Source of the DNA: Pseudomonas sp. LRP2-20
Lineage (GTDB): Bacteria > Pseudomonadota > Gammaproteobacteria > Pseudomonadales > Pseudomonadaceae
Assembly: GCF_024349685.1 (NCBI RefSeq)
Contig: NZ_AP025944.1
Coordinates: 1,184,001 to 1,248,000, forward strand
DNA length: 64,000 nucleotides
Direction of reading: 5' to 3'
How positions within the stretch are numbered: position 1 is the first letter of the stretch; each line of letters begins with the position of its first letter. A model generated the notes under the pieces. It searched no databases, had not been told where the DNA came from, and was given only the letters and a program-made list of their open reading frames with translations. This document shows, piece after piece, positions 8,145-18,993 of this stretch. Position numbers and translations under genes: made by a program.

Positions 8145-8954
8145 TCAGATATGCAGGATGAATTCGCGAACCAGCTTGCTGCCGAAATAGGCCAGCATCA
8201 GCAGGCAGAAACCGGCCAGGGTCCAGCGGATCGCCTTGTGCCCGCGCCAGCCCAGGCGGGTGCGGCCCCATAGCAGCACGCTGAACACGATCCAGGCGAT
8301 GCAGGCCAGCGAGGTCTTGTGCACCAGGTGCTGGGCGAACAGGTTCTCAAGGAACAGCCAGCCGGAAATCAGCGACAGCGAGAGCAGGCACCAGCCGGCC
8401 CAGAGAAAGCCGAACAGCAGGCTTTCCATGGTTTGCAGTGGCGGGAAGTTGCGGATCAGCCCGGATGGGTGCTTGTTCTTCAGCTGGTGGTCCTGCAGCA
8501 GCAACAGCAGCGACTGGAACACCGCGATGGTGAACAGGCCATAGGCCAGGATCGACAGCAGGATGTGCGCGAGGATGCCCGGTTCTTCGTCGATCAGCGG
8601 CACTGTGCCGGGCGGGGCGAACTGCGCCAGCAGGGCGGTTACCGCGCCGAGCGGGAACAGCAGCACCAGCAGGTTCTCCACCGGGATGCGCAGGCAGGCC
8701 AGCAGCGTCAGGGCGATGACCGCCACGGCGATCAGGCTGGCGGCGCTGAAGAAGTCCAGGCTCAGCCCCAGCGGGGTGATCAGCTGGAAGAACAGTGCGC
8801 CACCCTGGGCGACCACGGCGAGGGCGCCGAGCAGGCCAAGCAGGCGTTTGTCGGCCTTTCGGCCCTGGGCCAGGTAGGTGCCCTGGTAGATGGCCGCAGC
8901 TATATATAAGGCGGCGGCGATCAGGTTGGGGATGAGGCTGGGTGAGGAAACCAT
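8145..8954 (-). CDS. CcsA-like cytochrome c assembly domain membrane protein (YpjD type)
   Basis: A 269-residue protein with about eight membrane helices. It carries the CcsA/CcmC-type core, including HILLSILAYGLFTIAVFQSL and FSVLLWGRTRLGWRGHKAIR. True CcsA proteins handle haem for cytochrome c; E. coli YpjD, encoded beside ffh, has the same fold but its role is unclear. The gene is divergent from ffh and starts the operon with the CorC-type gene. Confidence 0.8.
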   Translation of the reverse strand: MVSSPSLIPNLIAAALYIAAAIYQGTYLAQGRKADKRLLGLLGALAVVAQGGALFFQLITPLGLSLDFFSAASLIAVAVIALTLLACLRIPVENLLVLLFPLGAVTALLAQFAPPGTVPLIDEEPGILAHILLSILAYGLFTIAVFQSLLLLLQDHQLKNKHPSGLIRNFPPLQTMESLLFGFLWAGWCLLSLSLISGWLFLENLFAQHLVHKTSLACIAWIVFSVLLWGRTRLGWRGHKAIRWTLAGFCLLMLAYFGSKLVREFILHI

Positions 8955-9029
8955 AAGTCCTGGTTGCAGAGCCTTAAAGAGACGGAGTTTGGCATAGATT
9001 CCGCTGCTCTAGGAAGACTGCGGGCCCGC

Positions 9030-9135
9030 GTCGTGGCATTCGCGGGTAAACCCGCTTTCAACAGGTACGGCGCCGCCCTTGAAACCTGCACAGGTCCTTG
9101 TGGGAGCGGGTTTACCCGCGAAGAGGCCGGTGCAG
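9030..9135. repeat. Inverted REP pair in the ypjD-ffh divergent region
   Basis: Opposing arms ttcgcgggtaaacccgctt and gggagcgggtttacccgcg, about 60 bases apart. Unlike most copies it lies between divergent rather than convergent genes, upstream of the probable ffh promoter (TATAAT at 9179). Confidence 0.7.
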
Positions 9136-9270
9136 GCACCGAATGTCTCCCAAGGTGTCCGCCGCCGCCGCACTTCGTTATAATCGCCGCCTTGCTGTGC
9201 CTGGCGGGTGTGCATTTCCCCCTCGGGTGCCTGACAAACCTCGGCTTTTACTGGGCCTGAAAGGATCACC

Positions 9271-10647
<1,377 letters not shown>

Positions 10648-10657
10648 CCCCTATTTT

Positions 10658-10687
10658 GGGCGCCTGCTTACATACGGGCAGGCGCCC
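10658..10687 (+). terminator. Hairpin behind ffh
   Basis: GGGCGCCTGC and GCAGGCGCCC form a perfect 10-base stem 10 bases after the ffh stop. A second short stem (CCCCGC-TTC-GGCGGGG type) follows at about 10693-10709. There is no T tract, so it may stabilise the mRNA end or assist factor-dependent termination rather than act as a classical terminator. Confidence 0.6.
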
Positions 10688-10882
10688 GGAACCCCCGCTT
10701 CGGCGGGGCAACGGCCGCGGATTCCGTGGCTTAACCGGCAAATCTGGACGGTAGGGCAGGACTCTGCCGAAAAAGGCATTTGCAAATGTCCGTGTATTCC
10801 CCGAGAATATGCGGCCTTTTGGGCACCCGTGTGCCTATTTGGCATTCAGATTTGCAGCACCGACTATAGGAACAATGTTCAC

Positions 10883-11134
10883 ATGGTAACCATTCGTCTG
10901 GCCCGTGGCGGCTCGAAAAAGCGCCCATTCTACCACCTGACCGTGACCAACTCGCGTAACGCCCGTGACGGCCGTTTCGTTGAGCGCGTAGGTTTCTTCA
11001 ACCCGATCGCTGCTGGCGCCGAAGTCAAGCTGTCGGTCAACCAGGAGCGCGTCTCCTACTGGCTGAGCCAGGGCGCACAGCCGTCTGAGCGTGTTGCTCA
11101 GCTGCTGAAGGAAGCTGCCAAGGCTGCAGCCTGA
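10883..11134 (+). CDS. rpsP: 30S ribosomal protein S16
   Basis: An 83-residue protein of normal length with the family start [19 protein letters not shown]. It binds 16S rRNA and helps fold the 5' domain of the small subunit. It is first in the conserved operon rpsP-rimM-trmD-rplS. The ATG at 10883 is preceded at a slightly long distance by TAGGAA. Confidence 0.97.
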   Translation: MVTIRLARGGSKKRPFYHLTVTNSRNARDGRFVERVGFFNPIAAGAEVKLSVNQERVSYWLSQGAQPSERVAQLLKEAAKAAA

Positions 11135-11139
11135 GCAGT

Positions 11140-11676
11140 ATGAACGCGACGCCAGAAAAGGCTGACGACCTCATCGTCGTTGGCAAGATTTTTTCGGTTC
11201 ACGGCGTTCGCGGCGAGGTGAAGGTGTATTCCTTTACCGATCCGATTGAAAACCTGTTGGATTATCCGCGCTGGACGCTTCGGCATGAAGGCAAGGTAAA
11301 GCAGGTCGAGCTGGTCAACGGTCGTGGCTCCCAAAAGGGCCTGGTCGTGAAGCTGAAAGGCCTCGATGATCGCGATGAAGCCCGTCTTCTGAGCGGTTAC
11401 GAAATCTGCATTGCGCGGAGCCTTTTGCCCAACCTGGCTGCCGACGAGTACTACTGGTACCAGTTGGTGGGTCTGACGGTCATCAACCAGGACGAACAAC
11501 TGTTCGGCAAGGTCGATCACCTGTTGGAGACCGGTGCGAACGATGTAATGGTGGTCAAACCCTGCGCAGGCAGCCTGGATGATCGCGAGCGTCTGTTGCC
11601 CTATACGGCGCAATGCGTGCTCGATATCGACCTGGAAGCAGGCGTTATGCGGGTTGAGTGGGACGCGGACTTCTAA
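11140..11676 (+). CDS. rimM: Ribosome maturation factor RimM
   Basis: A 178-residue protein with the RimM N-terminal beta-barrel (VVGKIFSVHGVRGEVKVYSF) and a C-terminal PRC-barrel (about residues 100-175, ending RVEWDADF). It binds S19 and helps mature the 3' domain of 16S rRNA. It starts five bases after rpsP and ends three bases before trmD. Confidence 0.96.
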   Translation: MNATPEKADDLIVVGKIFSVHGVRGEVKVYSFTDPIENLLDYPRWTLRHEGKVKQVELVNGRGSQKGLVVKLKGLDDRDEARLLSGYEICIARSLLPNLAADEYYWYQLVGLTVINQDEQLFGKVDHLLETGANDVMVVKPCAGSLDDRERLLPYTAQCVLDIDLEAGVMRVEWDADF

Positions 11677-11679
11677 ACG

Positions 11680-12432
11680 ATGGGTAACCTTCGCGTAGAC
11701 GTCATCACGCTGTTCCCCGAGATGTTCTCGGCCATCACGGAGTACGGCATTACCAGCCGCGCGGTGAAACAGGGGTTGCTTCAGGTGACTTGCTGGAACC
11801 CGCGGGACTACACCACAGATCGCCACCATACCGTGGATGATCGGCCGTTTGGCGGTGGTCCGGGCATGGTGATGAAAATCAAGCCTCTGGAAGACGCCCT
11901 GGTTAGCGCCAGGCAAGCGACCGGAGCAGCGGCGAAGGTGATCTACCTCTCGCCACAAGGCCGCAAGCTGACTCAGCAGGCGGTCAAAGGCCTGGCCGAA
12001 CAGGAATCGTTGATCCTGATCGCCGGTCGTTATGAAGGCATCGACGAGCGTTTTATCGAGGCTCATGTCGATGAAGAGTGGTCGATTGGCGACTATGTGC
12101 TTTCCGGTGGTGAGCTGCCGGCCATGGTTCTGATCGATGCGGTTACGCGGCTGCTGCCCGGAGCTTTAGGGCATGTGGACTCGGCGGAGGAAGACTCCTT
12201 CACCGACGGTCTGCTGGATTGCCCGCACTACACCCGGCCTGAGGTGTATGCGGATCAGCGTGTTCCCGACGTGTTGCTAAGTGGCAACCATGCACATATC
12301 CGGCGTTGGCGGATGAAGCAGTCCCTTGGTAGGACCTTCGAACGACGCGCCGATCTTCTGGAAAGTCGCTCGCTTTCTGGAGAAGAGAAGAAGCTGCTCG
12401 AGGAATATCTCCGCGAGCGGGACGATAGTTAA
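11680..12432 (+). CDS. trmD: tRNA (guanine37-N1)-methyltransferase TrmD
   Basis: A 250-residue SPOUT methyltransferase that makes m1G37 in tRNAs reading CNN codons and so prevents +1 frameshifting. The AdoMet trefoil knot is visible: [22 protein letters not shown] and [15 protein letters not shown]. The C-terminal tRNA-binding part is complete. Third gene of the rpsP operon. Confidence 0.97.
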   Translation: MGNLRVDVITLFPEMFSAITEYGITSRAVKQGLLQVTCWNPRDYTTDRHHTVDDRPFGGGPGMVMKIKPLEDALVSARQATGAAAKVIYLSPQGRKLTQQAVKGLAEQESLILIAGRYEGIDERFIEAHVDEEWSIGDYVLSGGELPAMVLIDAVTRLLPGALGHVDSAEEDSFTDGLLDCPHYTRPEVYADQRVPDVLLSGNHAHIRRWRMKQSLGRTFERRADLLESRSLSGEEKKLLEEYLRERDDS

Positions 12433-12474
12433 ACGTATCGATGGTGGATCAAGTATCCATCTTAGGAGCACAGC

Positions 12475-12825
12475 ATGACCAACAAGATCATCCAGCAGCT
12501 CGAAGCCGAGCAGATGAGCAAGGAAATCCCGACCTTCGCACCAGGCGACACCATCGTCGTCCAGGTTAAAGTGAAGGAAGGTGATCGTTCCCGTCTGCAG
12601 GCTTTCGAAGGCGTTGTCATCGCCAAGCGTAACCGCGGTCTGAACAGCGCCTTCACCGTGCGCAAGATCTCCAGCGGCGTAGGCGTTGAGCGTACCTTCC
12701 AGACCTACAGCCCGCAGATCGACAGCCTGGCCGTGAAACGTCGTGGTGACGTGCGTAAAGCCAAGCTGTACTACCTGCGCGACCTGTCCGGCAAAGCCGC
12801 TCGCATCAAGGAAAAACTGTCCTGA
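12475..12825 (+). CDS. rplS: 50S ribosomal protein L19
   Basis: A 116-residue protein of normal length, with [18 protein letters not shown] and [18 protein letters not shown]. It sits at the 30S-50S interface. It closes the operon; a TTAGGAGC ribosome site lies 42 bases after trmD, and a strong terminator follows. Confidence 0.97.
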   Translation: MTNKIIQQLEAEQMSKEIPTFAPGDTIVVQVKVKEGDRSRLQAFEGVVIAKRNRGLNSAFTVRKISSGVGVERTFQTYSPQIDSLAVKRRGDVRKAKLYYLRDLSGKAARIKEKLS

Positions 12826-12861
12826 GTGCAGTTTGCCCGGTGGCCTAAGGCCCCTTGCGAG

Positions 12862-12893
12862 AAAAAAGCAGCCTTCGGGCTGCTTTTTTGCTT
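12862..12893 (+). terminator. Intrinsic terminator of the rpsP-rplS operon
   Basis: AAAAAAGCAGCC, a TTCG loop, then GGCTGCTTTTTTG: a stable stem with a T run, 37 bases after the rplS stop. The flanking A run makes it potentially bidirectional. Confidence 0.92.
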
Positions 12894-12918
12894 TCTGAAA
12901 TCTGTAAAAGTGACGGAT

Positions 12919-13326
12919 ATGACCAGCCGAGACCAGGAAATCCAGCGCCGCACCGAGCTGTCGGTGACCCGCGTGACCAAAGCCGTGTTCCCCAACACCA
13001 CCAACCACCACAACACCCTGTTCGGCGGCACCGCGCTGGCCTGGATGGACGAAGTGTCGTTCATCGCCGCCACACGCTTCTGCCGGTTGCCGCTGGTGAC
13101 GGTGTCTACCGACCGCATCGATTTCAAGCACCCGATCCCGGCAGGCTCGATCGTCGAACTGGTGGGTTCGGTGATCAAGGTGGGCAATACCAGCTTGCAG
13201 GTGCAGGTGGATGTATTCGTCGAAAACATGTACCTGGATGGCCGCGAGCGGGCGATCCACGGGGTGTTCAGTTTTGTCGCCATCGACGAGGACAAGCGGC
13301 CGGTGCCCGTTTTGCCCGCGGCCTGA
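12919..13326 (+). CDS. Hotdog-fold acyl-CoA thioesterase
   Basis: A 135-residue protein of the YciA/BFIT group, with TNHHNTLFGGTALAWMDE carrying the typical catalytic region and VTVSTDRIDFKHPIPAGS following. Such enzymes hydrolyse a broad range of acyl-CoAs. The ATG at 12919 lacks a strong ribosome site; an in-frame GTG at 12910 is an alternative. It lies behind the rplS terminator and before a REP pair, so it is probably a single transcript. Confidence 0.85.
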   Translation: MTSRDQEIQRRTELSVTRVTKAVFPNTTNHHNTLFGGTALAWMDEVSFIAATRFCRLPLVTVSTDRIDFKHPIPAGSIVELVGSVIKVGNTSLQVQVDVFVENMYLDGRERAIHGVFSFVAIDEDKRPVPVLPAA

Positions 13327-13332
13327 GCGCTC

Positions 13333-13440
13333 CTGTGCTGGCCTCTTCGCGGGCAAGCCCGCTCCCACAGGTACTGCGCAGCCTCTGAATCCTGTGGAGC
13401 ACGTGTGGGAGCGGGCTTGCCCGCGAAAGGGCCAGTACAG
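13333..13440. repeat. Inverted REP pair before xerD
   Basis: Nearly perfect inverted arms: ctgtgctggcctcttcgcgg at the left and the complementary gcgaaagggccagtacag at the right, each followed inwards by the gcaagcccgctcccac core. The spacing between cores is about 35 bases. This is a textbook pair for this genome. Confidence 0.85.
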
Positions 13441-13497
13441 ACAACCTGCCAGCTGCTGTGAAACACTAGGCCCACTTCCAGCACCCAGCAGCCCCGA

Positions 13498-14394
13498 ATG
13501 CCCGCCCTAGACCATCCTCTGATCGACCAGTTCCTCGACGCCCTGTGGCTCGAAAAAGGCCTGTCCGACAATACCCGCGTCTCCTACCGCAGCGACCTGG
13601 CCTTGTTCAACGGCTGGCTCCAGGAACGTTCGGTGGCCTTGCCTGATGCCGGCCGCGAATTGATCCTCGACCACCTGGCCTGGCGCCTCGACCAAGGTTA
13701 CAAACCGCGCTCCACCGCACGCTTTCTCTCAGGCCTGCGCGGCTTCTTCCGCTACCTGCTGCGGGAAAAACTGGTCGCCGTCGACCCCACCCTGCAGGTC
13801 GACATGCCGCAGCTTGGTCGCCCCTTGCCCAAGTCACTGTCGGAAGCCGACGTCGAAGCCCTGCTGCAGGCCCCGGACCTGAGCGAAGCCATCGGCCAGC
13901 GCGACCGCGCCATGCTTGAAGTCCTTTACGCCTGCGGCCTGCGCGTCACCGAACTGGTCAGCCTGACCCTCGACCAGGTCAACCTGCGCCAGGGCGTGCT
14001 GCGGGTGATGGGCAAGGGCAGCAAGGAACGCCTGGTGCCGATGGGCGAGGAGGCAGTGGTATGGCTGGAGCGCTACCTGCGTGACGGCCGCGCCGAACTG
14101 CTCAACGGCCGCCCCAGCGATGTGCTGTTCCCCAGCCAGCGCGGCGAGCAGATGACCCGCCAGACCTTCTGGCACCGCATCAAGCACCAGGCGCGGGTGG
14201 CCTGTATCGACAAGCCGCTGTCGCCGCATACCCTGCGTCACGCTTTCGCCACCCACCTGCTCAACCACGGCGCCGACCTGCGCGTGGTGCAGATGCTGCT
14301 GGGCCACAGCGACCTGTCGACCACGCAGATCTACACCCATGTGGCCAAGGCGCGCCTGCAGCAGCTGCACGCCCAGCACCATCCGCGTGGATGA
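13498..14394 (+). CDS. xerD: Site-specific tyrosine recombinase XerD
   Basis: A 298-residue recombinase that acts with XerC at dif to resolve chromosome dimers. The SAM-like N-terminal domain (about 1-90) is followed by the catalytic domain with Arg149 (ACGLRVTEL), Lys in GKGSKERLVP, His244 and Arg247 (HTLRHAF), His270 (LLGHSD) and nucleophile Tyr279 (QIYTHV). All catalytic residues are present. The position just ahead of dsbC and hom is the classic pseudomonad order and supports XerD rather than a mobile integrase. Confidence 0.95.
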   Translation: MPALDHPLIDQFLDALWLEKGLSDNTRVSYRSDLALFNGWLQERSVALPDAGRELILDHLAWRLDQGYKPRSTARFLSGLRGFFRYLLREKLVAVDPTLQVDMPQLGRPLPKSLSEADVEALLQAPDLSEAIGQRDRAMLEVLYACGLRVTELVSLTLDQVNLRQGVLRVMGKGSKERLVPMGEEAVVWLERYLRDGRAELLNGRPSDVLFPSQRGEQMTRQTFWHRIKHQARVACIDKPLSPHTLRHAFATHLLNHGADLRVVQMLLGHSDLSTTQIYTHVAKARLQQLHAQHHPRG

Positions 14395-14548
14395 ATGTTT
14401 TTCATGTTCCGCCGACCGGTCCTTGCAGGCCCCTTCACCAGCAGCGTGATGTGGTAGGCTTGGGCGGTTTGCATCAAGGGCCGCCCGGTTGCCGCGTTTT
14501 TTCCGCAGGTGACGCCCCCCGGCCCCTGTCCGCCTCCAGGAGTTCCCC

Positions 14549-15307
14549 ATGCGCGTGACCCAGATTTTCGCCGCCGCCGTGTTGGCGCTGGCCAGTACCT
14601 TTGCCGTAGCCGCGGCTGACAGCAATGCCAGCGCCGAGCAAGCCATCCGCAAGTCGTTGCAGAACCTCGAACTCGAAGTACCGGTGGAAAGCGTTGGCAG
14701 CAGCCCGCTCAACGGCCTCTATGAAGTCAAGCTGCAGGGCGGCCGTGTGCTGTATGCCAGCGCTGATGGCCAGTACGTCATGCAGGGCTACCTGTACCAG
14801 CTGCAGGATGGCAAGCCGGTCAACCTGACCGAGAAGACCGAGCGTCAGGGCGTAGCCAAGCTCATCAACGGCATTCCGGCCGCCGAGACCGTGGTTTATC
14901 CTGCCAAGGGCGAGACCAAGTCGCATATCACCGTGTTCACCGACACCACCTGCCCGTACTGCCACAAGCTGCACGCCGAAGTGCCCGAGCTCAACCGCCG
15001 CGGTATCGAAGTGCGCTATGTCGCCTTCCCGCGTCAGGGCCTCGGCTCGCCGGGTGACCAGCAACTGCAGGCGGTCTGGTGCTCCAGCGACCGCCGCGCG
15101 GCGATGGACAAGATGGTCGAAGGCAAGGAAATCAAGGCCGCCAAGTGCGCCAACCCGGTCAGCAAGCAGTTCCAGCTGGGCCAGCAGATCGGCGTCAACG
15201 GCACGCCGGCCATCGTGCTTGAAAACGGCCAGGTGATTCCGGGCTACCAGCCCGCACCACAAGTGGCCAAGCTGGCCCTGGCTGGCGAGCAGCAGGCCGC
15301 CAAGTAA
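14549..15307 (+). CDS. dsbC: Thiol:disulfide interchange protein DsbC
   Basis: A 252-residue periplasmic isomerase. A signal peptide (ending AVAAADS, about residue 22) precedes the dimerisation domain and a thioredoxin domain with the active site Cys135-Pro-Tyr-Cys138 (TTCPYCHKLH). A second cysteine pair (VWCSSD and AKCANP) is conserved in the family. The cis-proline loop GVNGTPAIVL is present. AGGAGTTCCCC precedes the start. Confidence 0.95.
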   Translation: MRVTQIFAAAVLALASTFAVAAADSNASAEQAIRKSLQNLELEVPVESVGSSPLNGLYEVKLQGGRVLYASADGQYVMQGYLYQLQDGKPVNLTEKTERQGVAKLINGIPAAETVVYPAKGETKSHITVFTDTTCPYCHKLHAEVPELNRRGIEVRYVAFPRQGLGSPGDQQLQAVWCSSDRRAAMDKMVEGKEIKAAKCANPVSKQFQLGQQIGVNGTPAIVLENGQVIPGYQPAPQVAKLALAGEQQAAK

Positions 15308-15389
15308 TTCATTCAATACGCCGTCGTCATGGGGTGACGGCATGTTTCACGGTCGGTGAAGGCGCCGGCCGTTCAATGGGGAGTTCACA

Positions 15390-16694
15390 GTGAAACCGGT
15401 CAAAGTAGGCATCTGTGGGTTGGGGACCGTCGGTGGCGGAACCTTCAATGTACTTCAGCGCAACGCCGAGGAGATTGCCCGCCGTGCCGGGCGCGGTATT
15501 GAAGTGGCACAGATTGCCATGCGCTCGCAGAACCCCAACTGCCAGATTACCGGTACCCCCATTACCGCTGATGTGTTCGAAGTTGCGAGCAACCCGGAAA
15601 TCGACATTGTCATCGAGCTGATCGGTGGCTACACCGTCGCCCGTGATCTGGTGCTCAAGGCGATCGAAAACGGCAAGCACGTGGTCACCGCCAACAAGGC
15701 GCTGATCGCCGTGCACGGTAACGAGATTTTCGCCAAGGCCCGCGAGAAGGGCGTCATCGTCGCCTTCGAAGCGGCAGTGGCAGGCGGCATCCCGGTGATC
15801 AAGGCCATCCGCGAAGGCCTGTCGGCCAACCGCATCAACTGGCTGGCCGGCATCATCAACGGCACGGGCAACTTCATCCTCACCGAAATGCGTGAGAAAG
15901 GCCGCGCCTTCCCCGACGTGCTGGCCGAAGCCCAGGCACTGGGCTATGCCGAAGCCGACCCGACCTTCGACGTCGAAGGTATCGATGCCGCGCACAAGCT
16001 GACCATCCTGGCGTCCATTGCCTTTGGTATCCCGCTGCAGTTCGACAAAGCCTACACCGAGGGCATCACCCAGCTGACCACCGCTGACGTGAACTACGCC
16101 GAAGCGCTGGGCTACCGCATCAAGCACCTGGGCGTGGCGCGTCGCACCGCCGAAGGCATCGAGCTGCGCGTGCATCCGACGCTGATCCCGGCCGACCGCC
16201 TGATCGCCAACGTCAACGGCGTGATGAACGCAGTCATGGTCAATGGTGACGCCGCCGGTTCCACCCTGTACTACGGTGCCGGCGCCGGCATGGAGCCTAC
16301 CGCTTCGTCGGTGGTGGGTGACCTGGTCGACGTGGTCCGTGCCATGACCTCCGACCCGGAAAACCGCGTGCCGCACCTGGCCTTCCAGCCAGACTCGCTG
16401 TCGGCCCACCCGATCCTGCCGATCGAAGCCTGCGAAAGCGCCTACTACCTGCGCATCCAGGCCAAGGACCACCCGGGCGTGCTGGCCCAGGTGGCGAGCA
16501 TCCTGTCGGAGCGCGGCATCAACATCGAGTCGATCATGCAGAAGGAAGCCGAGGAACAGGACGGCCTGGTGCCGATGATCCTGCTGACCCACGGCGTGGT
16601 CGAGCAGCGCATCAACGACGCCATCGTCGCCCTGGAAGCACTGCAGGACGTGGTCGGCAAGGTCGTGCGCATCCGCGTCGAACAGCTGAATTAA
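15390..16694 (+). CDS. hom: Homoserine dehydrogenase
   Basis: A 434-residue enzyme reducing aspartate semialdehyde to homoserine. The NAD(P) fold opens with GICGLGTVGGGTFNVL; the catalytic part has GIINGTGNFILTEM and EADPTFDVEGIDAAHKL. A C-terminal ACT domain (from about residue 350, YYLRIQAKDHPGVLAQVA) implies feedback by threonine. It is the monofunctional form, without aspartokinase, and is followed by thrC after 49 bases. Confidence 0.96.
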   Translation: MKPVKVGICGLGTVGGGTFNVLQRNAEEIARRAGRGIEVAQIAMRSQNPNCQITGTPITADVFEVASNPEIDIVIELIGGYTVARDLVLKAIENGKHVVTANKALIAVHGNEIFAKAREKGVIVAFEAAVAGGIPVIKAIREGLSANRINWLAGIINGTGNFILTEMREKGRAFPDVLAEAQALGYAEADPTFDVEGIDAAHKLTILASIAFGIPLQFDKAYTEGITQLTTADVNYAEALGYRIKHLGVARRTAEGIELRVHPTLIPADRLIANVNGVMNAVMVNGDAAGSTLYYGAGAGMEPTASSVVGDLVDVVRAMTSDPENRVPHLAFQPDSLSAHPILPIEACESAYYLRIQAKDHPGVLAQVASILSERGINIESIMQKEAEEQDGLVPMILLTHGVVEQRINDAIVALEALQDVVGKVVRIRVEQLN

Positions 16695-16743
16695 TTTGCC
16701 AATCGGGCCGCTCGCGCGGCCCTAGCATCGAAGGTTTGCACCC

Positions 16744-18153
16744 ATGCGCTATATCAGTACCCGCGGTCAGGCTCCGGCCCTGAATTTCGAAGACGTGCTG
16801 CTGGCTGGCCTGGCCAGCGACGGCGGCCTGTACGTCCCTGAAAACCTGCCACGCTTCACCCAGGAAGAGATCGCTTCCTGGGCCGGCCTGCCATATCACG
16901 AACTGGCTTTCCGGGTAATGCGCCCGTTCGTCGAAGGCAGCATCGCCGATGCCGATTTCAAGAAGATCCTCGAAGAAACCTACGGCGAGTTCGCCCACGC
17001 GGCGGTCGCCCCGCTGCGCCAGCTGAACAGCAACGAGTGGGTGCTGGAGCTGTTCCACGGCCCGACCCTGGCGTTCAAGGACTTCGCCCTGCAACTGCTC
17101 GGCCGCCTGCTCGACCACGTGCTGGCCAAGCGCAACGAGCGTGTGGTGATCATCGGCGCCACCAGCGGTGACACCGGCTCCGCCGCCATCGAAGGCTGCC
17201 GCAGCTGCGAGAACGTCGACATCTTCATCCTGCACCCGCACCAGCGTGTGTCGGAAGTGCAGCGCCGGCAGATGACCACCCTGTTCGGCGACAACGTCCA
17301 CAACATCGCCATCGAAGGCAACTTCGACGACTGCCAGGAAATGGTCAAGGCCAGCTTCGCCGACCAGTCGTTCCTCAAGGGCACTCGCCTGGTTGCGGTC
17401 AACTCGATCAACTGGGCGCGGATCATGGCCCAGATCGTCTACTACTTCCATGCGGCCCTGCAGCTGGGCGGCCCGGCCCGTTCGGTGGCGTTCTCGGTCC
17501 CGACTGGCAACTTCGGCGATATTTTCGCCGGTTACCTGGCGCGCAACATGGGCCTGCCGGTCAGCCAGCTGATCGTTGCCACCAACCGCAACGACATCCT
17601 GCACCGCTTCATGAGCGGCAACCAGTACGTGAAGGAAACCCTGCACGCGACCTTGTCGCCATCGATGGACATCATGGTGTCGTCCAACTTCGAACGCCTG
17701 CTGTTCGACCTGCACGGCCGCAATGGCGCCGCGCTGGCCGAGCTGATGGCGACCTTCAAGCAGGGTGGCGGCTTCAGCGTCGAACAGGACCGCTGGACCG
17801 AGGCGCGCAAGCTGTTCGATTCGCTGGCAGTCAGCGACGAGCAAACCTGCGAGACCATCGCCGAGGTGTTTGCCGCCACCGGTGAAGTGCTCGACCCGCA
17901 CACCGCAATCGGTGTGAAGGCCGCCCGCGAATGCCGCCGCAGCCTGGACACGCCGATGGTGGTGCTGGGCACCGCGCACCCGGTCAAGTTCCCGGAAGCG
18001 GTGGAGAAGGCCGGTGTCGGCAAGGCGCTGGAATTGCCGGCGCACCTGAGCGACCTGTTCAGCCGTGAAGAGCGTTGCACCGTGCTGGCCAATGACCTGA
18101 AGGCTGTTCAAGCCTTTGTCAGCCAGCATGGTAATCGCGGCAAGCCTTTGTAA
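16744..18153 (+). CDS. thrC: Threonine synthase
   Basis: A 469-residue PLP enzyme turning phosphohomoserine into threonine. The N-terminal YISTRGQAPALNFEDVLLAG, the PLP lysine Lys112 in TLAFKDFALQ and the phosphate-binding GATSGDTGSAAIEGC are clear. It is of the long E. coli/fungal type. It forms the hom-thrC operon; no threonine leader peptide is visible before hom. Confidence 0.96.
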   Translation: MRYISTRGQAPALNFEDVLLAGLASDGGLYVPENLPRFTQEEIASWAGLPYHELAFRVMRPFVEGSIADADFKKILEETYGEFAHAAVAPLRQLNSNEWVLELFHGPTLAFKDFALQLLGRLLDHVLAKRNERVVIIGATSGDTGSAAIEGCRSCENVDIFILHPHQRVSEVQRRQMTTLFGDNVHNIAIEGNFDDCQEMVKASFADQSFLKGTRLVAVNSINWARIMAQIVYYFHAALQLGGPARSVAFSVPTGNFGDIFAGYLARNMGLPVSQLIVATNRNDILHRFMSGNQYVKETLHATLSPSMDIMVSSNFERLLFDLHGRNGAALAELMATFKQGGGFSVEQDRWTEARKLFDSLAVSDEQTCETIAEVFAATGEVLDPHTAIGVKAARECRRSLDTPMVVLGTAHPVKFPEAVEKAGVGKALELPAHLSDLFSREERCTVLANDLKAVQAFVSQHGNRGKPL

Positions 18154-18165
18154 TCGCATTGATAT

Positions 18166-18430
18166 CGGGGGCCGCTTTGCGGCCCATTCGCGGGGCAAGC
18201 CCGCTCCCACAGGATTATCACCCGTTTCCAGGCGTGCGCTGTACTTGTGGGAGCCGCGCTTGCCGGCGAAGGGCCGCAAAGCGGCCCCGGCAATTCATGC
18301 AACGACCTTGAAACCGTGGGGCCGCTTCGCCGGCAAGCGCGGTTCCCACAGGCATTGCACAGTCCTTGAGGAACGTGGGCTCTCTGTGGGAGCGGGCTCG
18401 TCCCGCGAATGGGCTGCGGAGCAGCCCCAG
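18166..18430. repeat. Double REP mosaic after thrC
   Basis: Two inverted REP pairs in a row (about 18166-18290 and 18317-18429) fill most of the 372-base gap. The spacers are not random: the stretch with gattatcac, ttccaggcgtgcgctgtact recurs inverted near 25632-25665, and the stretch catgcaa..accttga..cgtgggg recurs in the same direction near 25567-25590. This suggests whole units, not just single REPs, have been copied between loci. Confidence 0.8.
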
Positions 18431-18525
18431 GTTCAGAAACTTCCTATACCTTTCACGGAATTGTCCTATGTAAGGCTGTGGAAGCCTTGCCTAGAGTGAC
18501 CGGTCCTTCCCCCAAGGAGCGGCAC

Positions 18526-18915
18526 ATGCGACAGCCCTACGTGTTGATCCACCCGGCACGCCCATCCCATCAGATCCTCCTGCACCAGGCCTGCAATGCC
18601 CAAGGCCTGTTCAATGTGCGCGTCACCCACGACCTGGCCGACCTCGACACCTGCCTTGCCCGCAAGCCGTGCGCCGATCTGTTGATCCTTGAGCATGCCG
18701 TGAGCAATGGGCTGGCGCTGCTCGAACGGGCCAGCGCTACCCGTGCCGTGCTGTTCGTCGGCCACGCCAACGCAGGCTGCCTGAACCTCGCCGATGAGGC
18801 CCGGCGCCAAGGCTTGTGGGTCCTCGCTGACCTGCCTTGGCCCCTGCCAGTCGGGCGCTGGCAACAAGCCCTGCAGCGTATTCAAACTGTCACGTCACCC
18901 ACGCATGCTCACTAG
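18526..18915 (+). CDS. Conserved small protein, receiver-like fold without a clear phosphorylation site
   Basis: I do not recognise this 129-residue protein by name. The alternation of hydrophobic strands and helices (VLIHPARPSHQILLHQAC, ADLLILEHAV, TRAVLFVGHANA, GLWVLADLPWPLP) resembles a response-regulator receiver domain, but the aspartates that normally bind Mg2+ and take the phosphate are not in place. AAGGAGC precedes the ATG at 18526. It could be an adaptor or a degenerate regulator. Confidence 0.6.
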   Translation: MRQPYVLIHPARPSHQILLHQACNAQGLFNVRVTHDLADLDTCLARKPCADLLILEHAVSNGLALLERASATRAVLFVGHANAGCLNLADEARRQGLWVLADLPWPLPVGRWQQALQRIQTVTSPTHAH

Positions 18916-18993
18916 CACAGCCGTGGCGTAACGAACTTTCTGCCGCGTTTGCTGGTCAGTTCCTTCATGTCCCATTACAAGCGAGTGATCCGG

